Shown here in pieces: positions 17,011 through 28,042 of a stretch of DNA of 44,372 nt; within the stretch, counting starts at the first letter, position 1; every line of letters begins with the position of its first letter. The notes beneath the pieces were generated by a model. It was not told the origin of the DNA, searched no databases, and saw only the letters and a program-made list of their open reading frames with translations. The position numbers were made by a program, and so were the translations under genes. The stretch is taken from the NCBI RefSeq assembly GCF_000308535.1, contig NZ_BAFW01000384.1, positions 1 through 44,372 of the forward strand. The letters run 5' to 3'. The stretch is from Nocardia cerradoensis NBRC 101014 (GTDB taxonomy: Bacteria; Actinomycetota; Actinomycetes; Mycobacteriales; Mycobacteriaceae).

Positions 17011-17029
17011 GTGTTCAGAAACTGGACAC
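17011..17029 (+). promoter_or_regulatory. Candidate upstream activating site of the aldehyde/alcohol dehydrogenase block
   Basis: GTGTTCA (17011-17017) and TGGACAC (17023-17029) form 7-bp arms with one mismatch around GAAAC. This is the TGT-N11-ACA layout often bound by Fis-type activators. It sits 65-83 bases before the aldehyde dehydrogenase start and could be the target of the GAF/Fis regulator at 19857. Confidence 0.4.
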
Positions 17030-17093
17030 TTCACGATGCTCGATTCATCCCACTATGGCTTCCATCCCATCGTGTTGTATCCAGGAGGTTTCG

Positions 17094-18605
<1,512 letters not shown>

Positions 18606-18626
18606 TCCCAGCGCAGGAGAACTTTC

Positions 18627-19742
18627 GTGAAGACAACAGCAGCAGTACTCATCGAGCCCGGCAAACCCTTCGAGCTGATGGAACTCGACCTGGACGGTCC
18701 CGGTCCCGGCGAGGTCCTGATCCGCTACACCGCCGCCGGATTGTGCCATTCCGACCTGCATCTGACCGACGGTGATCTGCCGCCGCGCTATCCGATCGTC
18801 GGCGGGCACGAGGGATCGGGAATCATCGAGGAGGTCGGTCCCGGCGTCACCAAGGTCGCTCCCGGCGATCATGTGGTGTGCAGTTTCATTCCCAACTGCG
18901 GCACCTGCCGGTACTGCTCGACCGGCCGGCAGAATCTGTGCGATATGGGCGCGACCATCCTGGACGGCTGTATGCCCGACGGGACGTTCCGATTCCATTC
19001 CGGCGGAGTGGATTTCGGCGCGATGTGCATGCTGGGGACCTTCGCCGAGCGGGCGACGATCTCCCAGCATTCGGTGGTGAAGGTCGACGACTGGCTGCCC
19101 CTCGAGACCGCGGTCGTCGTGGGTTGCGGGGTGCCGACGGGGTGGGGCAGCGCCGTCTACTCGGGCAACGTGCGCGCCGGTGACATCACGGTGATCTACG
19201 GCATCGGCGGCCTGGGCATCAATTCGGTGCAGGGCGCCGTCCACGCCGGGGCCAGGTACGTCGTGGTGGTGGATCCGGTCGGCTTCAAACGCGAGATGGC
19301 GCTGAAAATGGGGGCCACCCATGCCTTTCCGACGGCCGAGGAGGCGGCCGAGAAGGTCGTCGAACTGTCCTGGGGGCAGGGCGCAGATCAGGCGATCATC
19401 ACCGTCGGCACGGTGACCGAGGAGGTCGTGTCGGCCGCCGTCGGCATCATCGGCAAGGGTGGGATCGTGGTCGTCACGGGCCTGGCCGATCCGGCCAAGC
19501 TCACCGTTCACGTCTCCGGCGCCGACCTGACGCTGAACGAGAAGACCATCAAGGGCACGCTGTTCGGATCCGCCAACCCGCAGTACGACATCGTGCGGCT
19601 GCTGCGGCTCTACGACAGCGGTCAGTTGCAGCTGGACGAGCTGATCACCACGCGATATTCGCTCGAAGACATCAATCAGGGCTATCAGGACCTGCGCGAG
19701 GGCAAGAATATCCGTGGTGTGGTGATCCACGCCGGATCGTAG
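18627..19742 (+). CDS. NDMA-dependent-type, Zn-binding alcohol dehydrogenase
   Basis: This is a 371-residue zinc MDR alcohol dehydrogenase. Catalytic Zn ligands are Cys40 and His61 (GLCHSD, GGHEGSG). The structural Zn is bound by Cys91, 94, 97 and 105. The cofactor site is YGIGGLGINSVQGAVHAGA. DGCMPDGTFRFHSGG and the overall layout match the actinobacterial nicotinoprotein group that uses N,N-dimethyl-4-nitrosoaniline as an artificial acceptor (tightly bound NADH). GGAG lies before the GTG. It partners the upstream aldehyde dehydrogenase. Confidence 0.9.
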   Translation: MKTTAAVLIEPGKPFELMELDLDGPGPGEVLIRYTAAGLCHSDLHLTDGDLPPRYPIVGGHEGSGIIEEVGPGVTKVAPGDHVVCSFIPNCGTCRYCSTGRQNLCDMGATILDGCMPDGTFRFHSGGVDFGAMCMLGTFAERATISQHSVVKVDDWLPLETAVVVGCGVPTGWGSAVYSGNVRAGDITVIYGIGGLGINSVQGAVHAGARYVVVVDPVGFKREMALKMGATHAFPTAEEAAEKVVELSWGQGADQAIITVGTVTEEVVSAAVGIIGKGGIVVVTGLADPAKLTVHVSGADLTLNEKTIKGTLFGSANPQYDIVRLLRLYDSGQLQLDELITTRYSLEDINQGYQDLREGKNIRGVVIHAGS

Positions 19743-19856
19743 GTCCGGCCGCGGCCGCCGCGACGGTGGCGGCCGCGGTCCCCGCCCCGGAACCGCGGGA
19801 AGGCCGGGGAACCGCGACCGGCGTGAGTGTGCCCGGCAGACAGGAGGTAGCACCCG

Positions 19857-21545
19857 ATGGCGACATCGCAGTGCGGCGATGCGACGGCCTCGGCGCCGCG
19901 CCGGGAAATCGAGTTGTCGTGGCGGCGCTCGAAAATATCCGGCGTGCCACCCGAATTCGACGGATTCCCCGATCTGCCCGCGGTGGAGGTCGATCCACGC
20001 AGCCGGCTGCTCGAGGCCGCGCGACCGGTGCTCGATCAGATGGCGGTCGCCCTCGCCGACACCGCCTACAGCCTGCTGCTCGCGGATCGCGACTGCCGGC
20101 TGGTCTACCGGTGGTTCGGCGATCCGCGTTTCGAACAGGCGCTGGACACACTCGGCATCCGGAGCGGGACCAGCCTCGCCGAGGACACCTTCGGAACCAA
20201 TGCGCTGGGTACCGCGCTGGAAACCCGCCGCGGCATCGCCGTCAACGGCTCCGAGCACTACATCGAGCGCTTCAAGGGATTCACCTGCTACGGTCACCCG
20301 ATCCTGCATCCGGTCACGCGCCGTCTGGTCGGTGCATTGGACATCACCAGCACCAACACCCACGCCGATCCGTTGCTCGGTCCCTTCCTGCAGCGGGCGG
20401 CGCAGGACATCGAACAGCGGTTGCTGGATCAGGCCAAGGCGTCCGAACGTGCGCTGCTGGCCGCGTTCCAGACCGTGTCCCGGCAGCGGCGCGCCATCGC
20501 CGCGGTCGGTGACGACATCGTGCTGACCAACAAGAGCGCGGTGGATCTGCTCGGTCCCTCCGACTACGCGCTGTTGCGTCTGCTGGCCGAGCGGACCGTG
20601 GCACATCCGCGGGTCACCGAGGTTCGGCTCGCCTCCGGTGCGGCGGTGCGCATTCATCTGTCGCAGGCGCCCGGCGCCGGCACCGGCATGCTGTTCCACC
20701 TCGAACCCATCGACGAGGTGGCGACCGTGACGATGGTGCGGACGGACAGCACCAGGCAGCGGGCGTTGGACGGCGCGACGGCGGGGCCGGTTCTGATCGT
20801 GGGCGAACGGGGATCCGGCCGCAGTGGCGAGGCTCGGCGGATGACGCGCGGTGAAGAGGTGGAATTCCACCAGTGCGCGGAGGTCGCGGCGGGTGGCGCC
20901 CAGCAGTGGATCGACAGGTTGCGGGCGGACCTGTCCCGTCCCGGCGGCGCGGTGTGCGTCGACGGCGTCGATGCCCTGCCGGAGCCGGTCGTGGACCAGT
21001 TGATCGACGCGATCGACGCCGCTCGCGGCCGCAGGGTACTGCTCACCTCGCTGCCGCTGCGCGACAGCCACGGCGCGCACGCGGCGCTGGCGGCCAGGTG
21101 CGTGCAGCGGGTGGACCTGGCGCCGCTGCACGAACGCGCCGCCGAACTGCCCGCGATCACGAAAACCCTGCTGCACGAGCTCGATCCGTCCGCCGACGTG
21201 CGGTTGCTGCCGAGTGTGATCGAACTGCTCGCCACCCATCCGTGGCCCGGCAACCTGCACGAACTCAAGGCCGTGCTGGCGCACGTGCTGCGGCACCGTC
21301 ATCGCGGTGACGTGACCGTGGCCGACCTTCCGGACCGTTACCGCGTGTCCTCGCGGGCCCGCCGCCTCTCCGGGCGTGAGCGCGCCGAACGCGATGCCAT
21401 CGTCGAGGCGCTGCGGCGCAATCAGGGCAACAAACTCAAGACCGCACACGACCTCGGCATCAGCCGCACCACGCTGTACGCCCGGCTCAAGGCGCTGCGA
21501 ATCACCGACGGCCGCACGTCGTTCGGCCGTCCCGCGTGCCGATAG
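19857..21545 (+). CDS. GAF-domain, Fis-type helix-turn-helix regulator (AcoR/NtrC-like, degenerate AAA+)
   Basis: The 562-residue protein follows AGGAGGTAG. An N-terminal GAF-like sensor (about 50-200; AEDTFGTNALGTALETRRGI) leads into a central part that looks like a worn AAA+ domain. It has VGERGSGRSGEA at the Walker-A position and PWPGNLHELKAVLAHVLR at the sensor-II end, but no GAFTGA loop. The C-terminus (about 520-556, LKTAHDLGISRTTLYARLK) is a Fis-type helix-turn-helix. Actinobacteria generally lack sigma-54, and the missing GAFTGA agrees with a non-sigma-54 mode. It likely senses the alcohol or aldehyde and activates the upstream dehydrogenase genes. Confidence 0.85.
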   Translation: MATSQCGDATASAPRREIELSWRRSKISGVPPEFDGFPDLPAVEVDPRSRLLEAARPVLDQMAVALADTAYSLLLADRDCRLVYRWFGDPRFEQALDTLGIRSGTSLAEDTFGTNALGTALETRRGIAVNGSEHYIERFKGFTCYGHPILHPVTRRLVGALDITSTNTHADPLLGPFLQRAAQDIEQRLLDQAKASERALLAAFQTVSRQRRAIAAVGDDIVLTNKSAVDLLGPSDYALLRLLAERTVAHPRVTEVRLASGAAVRIHLSQAPGAGTGMLFHLEPIDEVATVTMVRTDSTRQRALDGATAGPVLIVGERGSGRSGEARRMTRGEEVEFHQCAEVAAGGAQQWIDRLRADLSRPGGAVCVDGVDALPEPVVDQLIDAIDAARGRRVLLTSLPLRDSHGAHAALAARCVQRVDLAPLHERAAELPAITKTLLHELDPSADVRLLPSVIELLATHPWPGNLHELKAVLAHVLRHRHRGDVTVADLPDRYRVSSRARRLSGRERAERDAIVEALRRNQGNKLKTAHDLGISRTTLYARLKALRITDGRTSFGRPACR

Positions 21546-21563
21546 CGCGGGGACGGCCGTCAG

Positions 21564-21591
21564 TGCCGCGACCGCGGAAACCGTCGCGGCA
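21564..21591. terminator. Perfect 9-bp hairpin between convergent genes
   Basis: TGCCGCGAC (21564-21572) and GTCGCGGCA (21583-21591) pair perfectly with a 10-base loop. It lies in the 76-bp spacer between the regulator and the convergent methyltransferase gene, so it probably stops both transcripts. There is no T-tract, as is common in actinobacteria. Confidence 0.5.
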
Positions 21592-21621
21592 GGGCCTGAC
21601 TCGGCCGCTGCCGGGACCGGA

Positions 21622-22425
21622 TCACTTGCGTGCGACGGCCGCGTAGGCGGACACCTGGGCGTCCATCTTCTTCGGCGGTGCGACACCGTCGGGGTGCCAG
21701 CGGTGCGGTACCTCGACGCCCGGTTCGATCAGCTCCATGCCGTCGAAGAAGCGCGCGAACTCGTCGCGGGTGCGGACCTGGCACGGCAGGCCGCTGCGGC
21801 GGTAGATCTCGACCACGGTGCCTATCGCCGCCGGATCGAAGTCCGGGGTCACGTGTGTCATCACCAGGTACGAGCCCGGTACGAACCGCTTCATCAGCGT
21901 CTCGATGATGCCGTAGGCGTCCTGCTCGTCGGGCACGAAATGCATCAGCGCGTTGAGGCTGACCGCGACCGGCCGGGTCAGGTCCAGTGTCTCGTGCAAC
22001 CCGGGGGCATCGAGAATCGCTTCGGGAGTGGTGACGTCGGCGGAGATGTAGTTGGTGCGTCCCTCCGGAGAGCTGATCATCAACGCCCGGGCGTGGACGA
22101 GCACGATCGGATCGTTGTCGACGTAGACGACTCGTGCGTCGGGGGCGACCTCCTGGGCCACCTGATGCAGATTCGGCTCGGTCGGGATACCCGTTCCGAT
22201 ATCGAGGAATTGGCGAATCCCCGCGTTCGCCAGGAATCGTGTCACGCGGTGGATGAAGGCCCTGTTCTGCTGCGCGGCCGTCCGCACTCCGGGCCAGGTC
22301 GCCACGACCTTCTCGGCCGCTTCCGCATCCGCGCTGTAGTGGTCCTGGCCGCCGAGGTAGTAGTCGTACATGCGGGCGGTGTGGGGCTGGTTCTGTCGCA
22401 GGTCGACAGGGGCGCCGGATTCCAC
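21622..22425 (-). CDS. SAM-dependent methyltransferase, DUF574 family
   Basis: The 267-residue protein has the signature of the actinobacterial DUF574 methyltransferases. HTARMYDYYLGGQDHYSAD comes at the N-terminus and the SAM-binding motif I FLDIGTGIPTEPNLH follows. VVYVDNDPIVLVHARALM contains the motif II acidic residue. Substrates are unknown although the family is numerous in Nocardia and Streptomyces. GTG 22425 is chosen because GGAAAGGA lies 8 bases upstream. A longer frame would carry 24 extra Arg/Thr-rich residues. Confidence 0.9.
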   Translation of the reverse strand: MESGAPVDLRQNQPHTARMYDYYLGGQDHYSADAEAAEKVVATWPGVRTAAQQNRAFIHRVTRFLANAGIRQFLDIGTGIPTEPNLHQVAQEVAPDARVVYVDNDPIVLVHARALMISSPEGRTNYISADVTTPEAILDAPGLHETLDLTRPVAVSLNALMHFVPDEQDAYGIIETLMKRFVPGSYLVMTHVTPDFDPAAIGTVVEIYRRSGLPCQVRTRDEFARFFDGMELIEPGVEVPHRWHPDGVAPPKKMDAQVSAYAAVARK

Positions 22426-22527
22426 GGTCGCAGTCCTTTCCGAGACGAAGTGGCCCTGGCGAAACGCGGTGCGCCGGGTCGAACGTGTTGCGGGCAACGG
22501 GAATCGGCGACCCGGCCGATTCCCGCA

Positions 22528-22549
22528 CGCCGGGTGAGTCTACCCGGCG
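22528..22549. terminator. 8-bp hairpin upstream of the methyltransferase gene
   Basis: CGCCGGGT (22528-22535) pairs with ACCCGGCG (22542-22549) across a 6-base loop. It lies in the 296-bp gap between the two minus-strand genes and could end the aldo/keto reductase transcript. The rest of the gap (22550-22721) shows nothing I can support. One minus-strand frame there looks weakly protein-like but has no start. Confidence 0.35.
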
Positions 22550-22721
22550 CCCCCGGCGCAGACCCGGTTCTCCGACGATCTTGTCGCCGCCCGCTCTACC
22601 ACGACGGCCTCACCGAGGCCCGCGTCCGTGGCCGCGAACGCCGCGGTGGAAAACACCTTCGCGAGTTCAACGACGCTCGTGTTCCGTTGAGGCGTACCAT
22701 GTTTCGGCGAAGCGGTCCAGG

Positions 22722-23579
22722 CTACTTGCCGCTGAAGACCGGGAATTTTCCGGCTTCGCCGTAATCGCGGAACTGTTCCATGGTGCGCAACGTGTGCATG
22801 TCGTCGTCGGAGATCACGAAGTCGACCTGAGCGTTGCTTCGCATGTGGTCCGGATTCGCCGTTTTCGGCAGCGGGAGAGTGCCGAGCTGCAGCGTGTAGC
22901 GGATGCACAGCTGGGGCACGGTCACTCCGTAGCGATCCGCCATCGCGGCGATCTCCTGGTTGTTCAGTATTTCCCCGTGTGCGATGGGGGAGTAGGCCTG
23001 CACGAGGATGTCCTTGCGCCGGCAGTAGTCGATGAGGTCGGCCGGGGTGTTTCCGACGTGGACCAGCAGTTGATTCACCTGCGGTGCGACCGTGCAGGCC
23101 GAGAGGATGTTGTCGAGGTCGCGCTGTTCGAAGTTGGAAACACCGATGGACCGCAGCTTCCCCGCTCGATACGCGTCCTCGAGGGCACGCCACGCCTCCC
23201 GATTGCCCTCCGCGTAATCCCCGCCCCGGAAATCGGCCCAGGGCTGCGGACTGTGGATCAGCATGAGGTCGATGTAATCGAGCCCCATCGTGTCGAGCGA
23301 CCCGTCGATGGCGGCCGCCGCGTCGGCGTAGTTCTTGATCTCCGCCGCCAGTTTGCTGGACACGAACAGATCGTCCCGGGCGACGCCGCAGGTGCGGACC
23401 CCTTCCCCGACGCCTCGTTCGTTCCCGTACGCCTGCGCGGTGTCGATATTGCGGTATCCGATCTCTACGGCATCGGCCACCGCCCGGGCGGCTTTGTCGT
23501 CGTCGATGAACCAGGTGCCCAGGCCCAGCTTGGGCGCCTGCACCCCGTTGGACAGCGTGTACGTCTCGTTCACAACCAT
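22722..23579 (-). CDS. Aldo/keto reductase
   Basis: This is a 285-residue (beta/alpha)8 NADPH reductase. The catalytic tetrad is complete: Asp46 (NIDTAQAYGNE), Tyr51, Lys76 (FVSSKL) and His109 (LMLIHSP). IGVSNFEQRDLDNIL and LPKTANPDHMRSNAQV form the cofactor pocket. It resembles bacterial 2,5-diketo-gluconate reductase/AKR5-type enzymes of broad aldehyde specificity. AAGGAG precedes ATG 23579. An ATG 30 bases upstream would place that ribosome site inside the gene. Confidence 0.92.
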   Translation of the reverse strand: MVVNETYTLSNGVQAPKLGLGTWFIDDDKAARAVADAVEIGYRNIDTAQAYGNERGVGEGVRTCGVARDDLFVSSKLAAEIKNYADAAAAIDGSLDTMGLDYIDLMLIHSPQPWADFRGGDYAEGNREAWRALEDAYRAGKLRSIGVSNFEQRDLDNILSACTVAPQVNQLLVHVGNTPADLIDYCRRKDILVQAYSPIAHGEILNNQEIAAMADRYGVTVPQLCIRYTLQLGTLPLPKTANPDHMRSNAQVDFVISDDDMHTLRTMEQFRDYGEAGKFPVFSGK

Positions 23580-23845
23580 CGATCTCGACTCCTTCTGTCG
23601 TCGAAACATTTGCGGGAGAGGGATTGTCGATTCGGTCGCGCACCGATCCGGCCGTCGGCGGCGCGGCAGCGGACATCGGCGTACAGCCGTCGACTACCCA
23701 CTGCGGCCCGGCTGTACCGCTACCGAGATCGATGCGGTTGACGACGGTGTCATGTTCACCACGAGGTGCCCAGCTCAGCGGCTTCACAGCATGGTCGTGG
23801 AACGCTGGCGCGCGTTCGTCCGTCCGTCCGACAGAAAGTCCTTCG
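23580..23845. other. 266-bp divergent spacer
   Basis: It separates the aldo/keto reductase and the DUF2231 gene, so it must hold two promoters. TTGACG at 23734-23739 could be a -35 for the DUF2231 gene, but no matching -10 is evident. No gene is supported. Confidence 0.35.
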
Positions 23846-24355
23846 ATGTCGACTCTCAATGGGCTGCCCGCTCATATTCTGCTGGTTCACTTCGTGGTGG
23901 TCCTGGTGCCGTTGACCGCCGTGCTCACCATCGTGTGTGCGCTGTGGCCGGCGGCGCGCCGGCGGTTCGTGTGGCTGAACCTGTCGCTGGCTGTGGTGGT
24001 CGTCGTCCTGACTCCGATCACCACCGAGGCCGGTGAATGGCTCGAGCGCCGGGTCGGTGCGAATCCCGACCTGCGCACCCACACCCACCTCGGCGACACG
24101 TTCCTCTACTTCGCCGTCGCGTCGGTCGTCGCGGCGGGCCTGATCGCCGTGGTTCATGTGCGGGAGAGCCGTGAGCGCGGGCTCTCCCGCCTGCTGGTGG
24201 GCGCGGTGGCGGTCGTCGCGATCGCGGCGAGCGCGGCCGCGACCGTGCAGATCTACCGCATCGGCGAATCCGGGGCGGGTTCGGCCTGGCACGGAGCGGC
24301 GACGCGGCCCGCGCACGCGCGCGCCGCGACGCAGGGCGCCACGTCGTCGCGGTGA
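23846..24355 (+). CDS. DUF2231 family membrane protein
   Basis: The 169-residue protein begins at an ATG after AGAAAG and runs straight into LNGLPAHILLVHFVVVLVPL, the family's opening. About four membrane helices follow. HTHLGDTFLYFAV and the closing IGESGAGSAWHG are family hallmarks. DUF2231 proteins are predicted heme-binding membrane proteins of unknown role. The C-terminal 25 residues are Ala/Arg-rich and unstructured. It is not obviously in an operon. Confidence 0.87.
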   Translation: MSTLNGLPAHILLVHFVVVLVPLTAVLTIVCALWPAARRRFVWLNLSLAVVVVVLTPITTEAGEWLERRVGANPDLRTHTHLGDTFLYFAVASVVAAGLIAVVHVRESRERGLSRLLVGAVAVVAIAASAAATVQIYRIGESGAGSAWHGAATRPAHARAATQGATSSR

Positions 24356-24441
24356 ACGGCTCCGCAATTCGATGCAACCTGTTCTAATCGGGGTGTCCGG
24401 GCCGGGACTCGGACCGTATCGACGCCGAGCGGAGTGAGATC

Positions 24442-26643
24442 GTGCCCCTAGCTCTGACCGCGGATCAGGCGGCGCTGGCGCAGGCCGTCAGCGGATTCGC
24501 CGACCGCCACCACACGCGTGAATACACCCGCAAGCACACCGATCGGCTCGCCGCCGGCGAACTGCCCACCTTCTGGGCGGACCTGGTCGCGCTGGGGCTG
24601 CCCGGTGTGCATCTGCCGGAGGAGCAGGGCGGGCAGGGCGGAACGCTCGACGAGATGGCGGTGGTACTCGCCGAATCCGGGCGGGCGCTGCTACCCGGGC
24701 CACTCCTGCCCTCCGTGATCACGAGTGCCATCGTCGCGTCGGCGGAATCCGTTGCGGTGGTGAGTGATACGTTGCGGCGTTTCGCCGAGGGCGGGACCGG
24801 CGCGACGGTGGACGCCGGTCACGGAGTGCGGTTCGCGGAGGCCGGCTCGAGCGGTGAGACCGGCCCGGTGCTGGGCGCCGCCGCGGCCGACGTGCTGGTG
24901 GTGGCCGCGGCCGACGGCGGCCGCATCCGGTGGTTCCTGGTGGAACGTGACGCCCCGGGCGTGCAGATCGAGACGTGTGCCGGGTCGGATCTGGGCCGCG
25001 ATCTCGCCGTCGTCCGCTTGCGCGATGTCGCCGGAATCGAGCTCACCGGCATCGACACCGGCTACGCCGAGGCGGTCGCCACCGCGTTCATGGCCGCCGA
25101 GGCCGCCGGGGTGATCCGCTGGTGTTCGGACACGGCCACCGAATACATCAAGGCGCGCAAGCAGTTCGGCCGTCCCGTCGGTTCCTTTCAGGCCGTGCAG
25201 CACCGCGCCGCGCAACTGCTGATCACCAGTGAACTCGCCACCTCGGCGGCCTGGGACGCGGTACGCGGTCTCGCCGACGATCCGGCGCAGCGCACGCACG
25301 CCGCGGCCGGTGCCGCGCTCACCACCCTCGGCAATGCCGTGCACGCGGCCGTGGAATGCCTGTGCCTGCACGGCGCGATCGGTTTCACCTGGGAGCACGA
25401 CCTGCACCTGTACTGGCGGCGGGCCATGTCCCTGGCCGGTCTCGGCGGCTCCGCGGAGAGCTGGGAACGCCGGCTCGGCGAAGTCGCGCTCGGTGGTCCG
25501 CGCACGTTCGCGGTGCCGCTGCCGGAAACCGATTCCTCGTTCCGCACCTGGGTGTCGGAGATTCTGGATCGGGCCGCCGCCCTGGACAACCCGACACCCG
25601 GCAAGATCGGTGACCACGACGCCACCAATACCGGTCCTCGCCGCACGCTGCTCGCCGACTCCGGTCTGGTCTCACCGCCGATGCCGAAACCGTGGGGGAT
25701 CGAGGCGGGTCCGCTGGAACAGTTGATCCTGCAGGACGAATACGACCGGCACGCAATCGCGCAGCCCTCCATGGGAATCGGCCAGTGGGTGGTGCCGATC
25801 GTGCTGCAGCGCGGCACCCCCGAACAGCTCGCCCGGCTCGCCGCGCCGGCACTGCGCGGCGAAGAGATCTGGTGTCAGCTGATGAGCGAACCGGAAGCGG
25901 GGTCGGATGTGGCATCGCTGAGCCTGCGCGCCACCAGGGACGGCGACGGCTGGCGGCTCAACGGCCAGAAGATCTGGACCACGCTGGCCCATCGCTGCGA
26001 CTGGGGGCTGCTGCTGGCCCGCACCGATCCCGAGGCCGAACGCCACCGCGGCCTGACCATGTTCCTGGTCGATATGCACGGTGCGGGGGTGACGGTCCGC
26101 CCCATCACCCAGTCCAGCGGTCAGGCCGAATTCAACGAGGTGTTCTTCGACGACGCCTTCGTCGGAGACGACATGGTCCTCGGCGAGGTCGGGCAGGGCT
26201 GGGCGCTGACGCTGGAAACCCTTGCCCAGGAACGACTTTTCATCGGCGGCGTCCGCGACCCCGGACACGACTCCCGCATCGTCGGCATCATCGAACGCGG
26301 GGAGTACGCGGGCAGCCGTGAGAACGCCCTGCGCGTGCTGGGCCGGATCAGCGCGCGCGGCGCCGCCGTCTCGGCGATGAATCTGCGCGAGACCATCCGG
26401 CGCCTCGGTGGTCACGGAATCGGCCCGGCCACCAGTATCTCCAAGGCCGCGGCCTCGATGCTGCACACCGACGCCGCGGCCGCCGCTCTCGAACTCATCG
26501 GCCCCGCCGCGGCGCTGAACGAGAAGGACTGCGAGGTCGTCCTGCACGAACTCGACATCCCGAGTTGGGTGATCGGCGGCGGGACCCTGGAAATCCAGCT
26601 CAACACCATCGCCACCCTGGTCATGGGGTTGCCGCGGAAATAG
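24442..26643 (+). CDS. Double-domain acyl-CoA dehydrogenase (FadE34/FadE6-like fusion)
   Basis: The 733-residue protein is two acyl-CoA-dehydrogenase halves fused head to tail. The N half (about 1-360) keeps the helical fold with FTWEHDLHLYWRRAM near its end but has lost the usual FAD motif. The C half carries WCQLMSEPEAGSDVASLS and QKIWTTLAHRCDWGLLLAR, the canonical flavin and substrate loops, and ends in GGGTLEIQLNTIATLVMGLP. In mycobacteria this architecture is that of FadE34-type enzymes acting on CoA esters of bulky side chains such as steroids. I infer a bulky or cyclic acyl-CoA substrate. GTG follows GGAGTGAG. Confidence 0.9.
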   Translation: MPLALTADQAALAQAVSGFADRHHTREYTRKHTDRLAAGELPTFWADLVALGLPGVHLPEEQGGQGGTLDEMAVVLAESGRALLPGPLLPSVITSAIVASAESVAVVSDTLRRFAEGGTGATVDAGHGVRFAEAGSSGETGPVLGAAAADVLVVAAADGGRIRWFLVERDAPGVQIETCAGSDLGRDLAVVRLRDVAGIELTGIDTGYAEAVATAFMAAEAAGVIRWCSDTATEYIKARKQFGRPVGSFQAVQHRAAQLLITSELATSAAWDAVRGLADDPAQRTHAAAGAALTTLGNAVHAAVECLCLHGAIGFTWEHDLHLYWRRAMSLAGLGGSAESWERRLGEVALGGPRTFAVPLPETDSSFRTWVSEILDRAAALDNPTPGKIGDHDATNTGPRRTLLADSGLVSPPMPKPWGIEAGPLEQLILQDEYDRHAIAQPSMGIGQWVVPIVLQRGTPEQLARLAAPALRGEEIWCQLMSEPEAGSDVASLSLRATRDGDGWRLNGQKIWTTLAHRCDWGLLLARTDPEAERHRGLTMFLVDMHGAGVTVRPITQSSGQAEFNEVFFDDAFVGDDMVLGEVGQGWALTLETLAQERLFIGGVRDPGHDSRIVGIIERGEYAGSRENALRVLGRISARGAAVSAMNLRETIRRLGGHGIGPATSISKAAASMLHTDAAAAALELIGPAAALNEKDCEVVLHELDIPSWVIGGGTLEIQLNTIATLVMGLPRK

Positions 26644-26649
26644 CGGGGC

Positions 26650-27993
26650 TCAGTTACGGACGAAGGTGATGGGCAGGCCGTCCTTGGGGTAGGGCAGAGA
26701 GTGGTAATCCAGGGGCGGGACGTAGGCGGGGTCCACCCGCCAGTGGTAGTCGCGCAGCAGGCGGTGCATGATCGACTTCACTTCCAATCCGCCGAAATGC
26801 ATGCCGATACATTTGTGCGCGCCGCCACCGAACGGCTCCCACGCGAAGCGATGGGATTTGTCCTCGCGGCGTCCGGGTCCGAAGCGGTCGGGATCGAAGG
26901 TGTGCGGGTCGGTCCAGTACTGCGGCATCAGGTGGGTGAACTGGATTCCGATGACGACATCGGTGCCGGCCGGAATCCGAACCCCGTGGATCACCGTGTC
27001 TTTCACCGCGTAGCGGACCAGGACCGGGACCGGGGCGCGCAGTCGCAGCGCCTCGCGCATCACCAGATCGATGGATTCCAGACGCTCGAGTTCGGCCATC
27101 GACGGTGCCGGCCCCAGCGCCGCTGCCTCACTGCGGCACCGTTGCTGCCATTCCGGATGCTGTCCCAGATACTGCAGGATCGTCGAGGTGGTGATGGTGG
27201 AGGTGTCGTGGGCGGCCATCATCAGGAAGATCATGTGGTTGACCACGTCGTCGTCGCTGAAGCGGGCGCCGTCCTCGTCTTCGATGTGGCACAGCACCGA
27301 GAAGATGTCGTCGGTCTGTTCGGCACGTTTCGCGGGCAGGTAGTGGCGCAGAAAATCCTCGAGGACCTTGCGGCCGCGGTAGGCCTTACCCCAGCGGGTG
27401 AACGGCACGTTACCGCGCACGATTCCGGCCGCGGCCTGCACACATGCGATGAAGGCCCGGTTGATTCGGTCCATCTCGGCCGGTGTGGTGTCCGCGGCGC
27501 CGCCCATGAACAGGTCGGCCGCGATATCGAGGGTGAGCTGCTTGAGTTTCCAGTACGCGGGGAAGGATTCGCTTTCGCCCCAGTGCGCGACACCCTGTTC
27601 GATCGCCGGATGCAGCCGCTCGGTATAGGCCTGCAGACGGGGACGGGTGAACGCCTGCTGCATGATTCGCCGATGCCGCTTGTGCTCGTCGAAGTCGATG
27701 AGCATGAGCCCGCCGTGGAAGAACGGGCCGACCAGCCGCGACCAGGCGGGCTCGTTGGCCAGCGCTCCGTCCTTGTTCAGCAGCGCCTCCCCGCAGGCGT
27801 CGGGACCGAGCAGCAGGGCCGCGGTCCGGCCGAGGGAATACATCGGGGCGACGGGCCCGTAGTGATCCCATTCCCGCTGGAACAGTGCGAGCGGGTCCTG
27901 GGCGTATTGCAGCAGTTGCCCGAGCACGGGATAGCCGCGATCCTCCCGTCGCTGGGTCGGAAGAGGCCTGGTCTCCAGGGCGTCGGCCGTCAT
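26650..27993 (-). CDS. Cytochrome P450
   Basis: This is a 447-residue soluble class I bacterial P450. It has the I-helix oxygen-activating motif AAHDTST, the ExxR motif in REALRLR, and the heme-binding loop FGGGAHKCIGMHF with thiolate Cys395. It should hydroxylate a hydrophobic substrate with electrons from a ferredoxin, but no ferredoxin gene is adjacent. GAGG precedes ATG 27993. The gene converges on the double acyl-CoA dehydrogenase 6 bases away and diverges from a TetR gene at 28093, its probable repressor. Confidence 0.93.
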   Translation of the reverse strand: MTADALETRPLPTQRREDRGYPVLGQLLQYAQDPLALFQREWDHYGPVAPMYSLGRTAALLLGPDACGEALLNKDGALANEPAWSRLVGPFFHGGLMLIDFDEHKRHRRIMQQAFTRPRLQAYTERLHPAIEQGVAHWGESESFPAYWKLKQLTLDIAADLFMGGAADTTPAEMDRINRAFIACVQAAAGIVRGNVPFTRWGKAYRGRKVLEDFLRHYLPAKRAEQTDDIFSVLCHIEDEDGARFSDDDVVNHMIFLMMAAHDTSTITTSTILQYLGQHPEWQQRCRSEAAALGPAPSMAELERLESIDLVMREALRLRAPVPVLVRYAVKDTVIHGVRIPAGTDVVIGIQFTHLMPQYWTDPHTFDPDRFGPGRREDKSHRFAWEPFGGGAHKCIGMHFGGLEVKSIMHRLLRDYHWRVDPAYVPPLDYHSLPYPKDGLPITFVRN

Positions 27994-28042
27994 CGCACAC
28001 CTCGTCTCTGTGATGCCGCTCACGTCACAGCCTGATTCAGGA

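Noticed and set aside
22550..22721. A minus-strand frame rich in Ala/Val after the aldo/keto reductase
   Set aside because: It has no start codon or ribosome site and overlaps the reductase frame upstream, so it was treated as chance.
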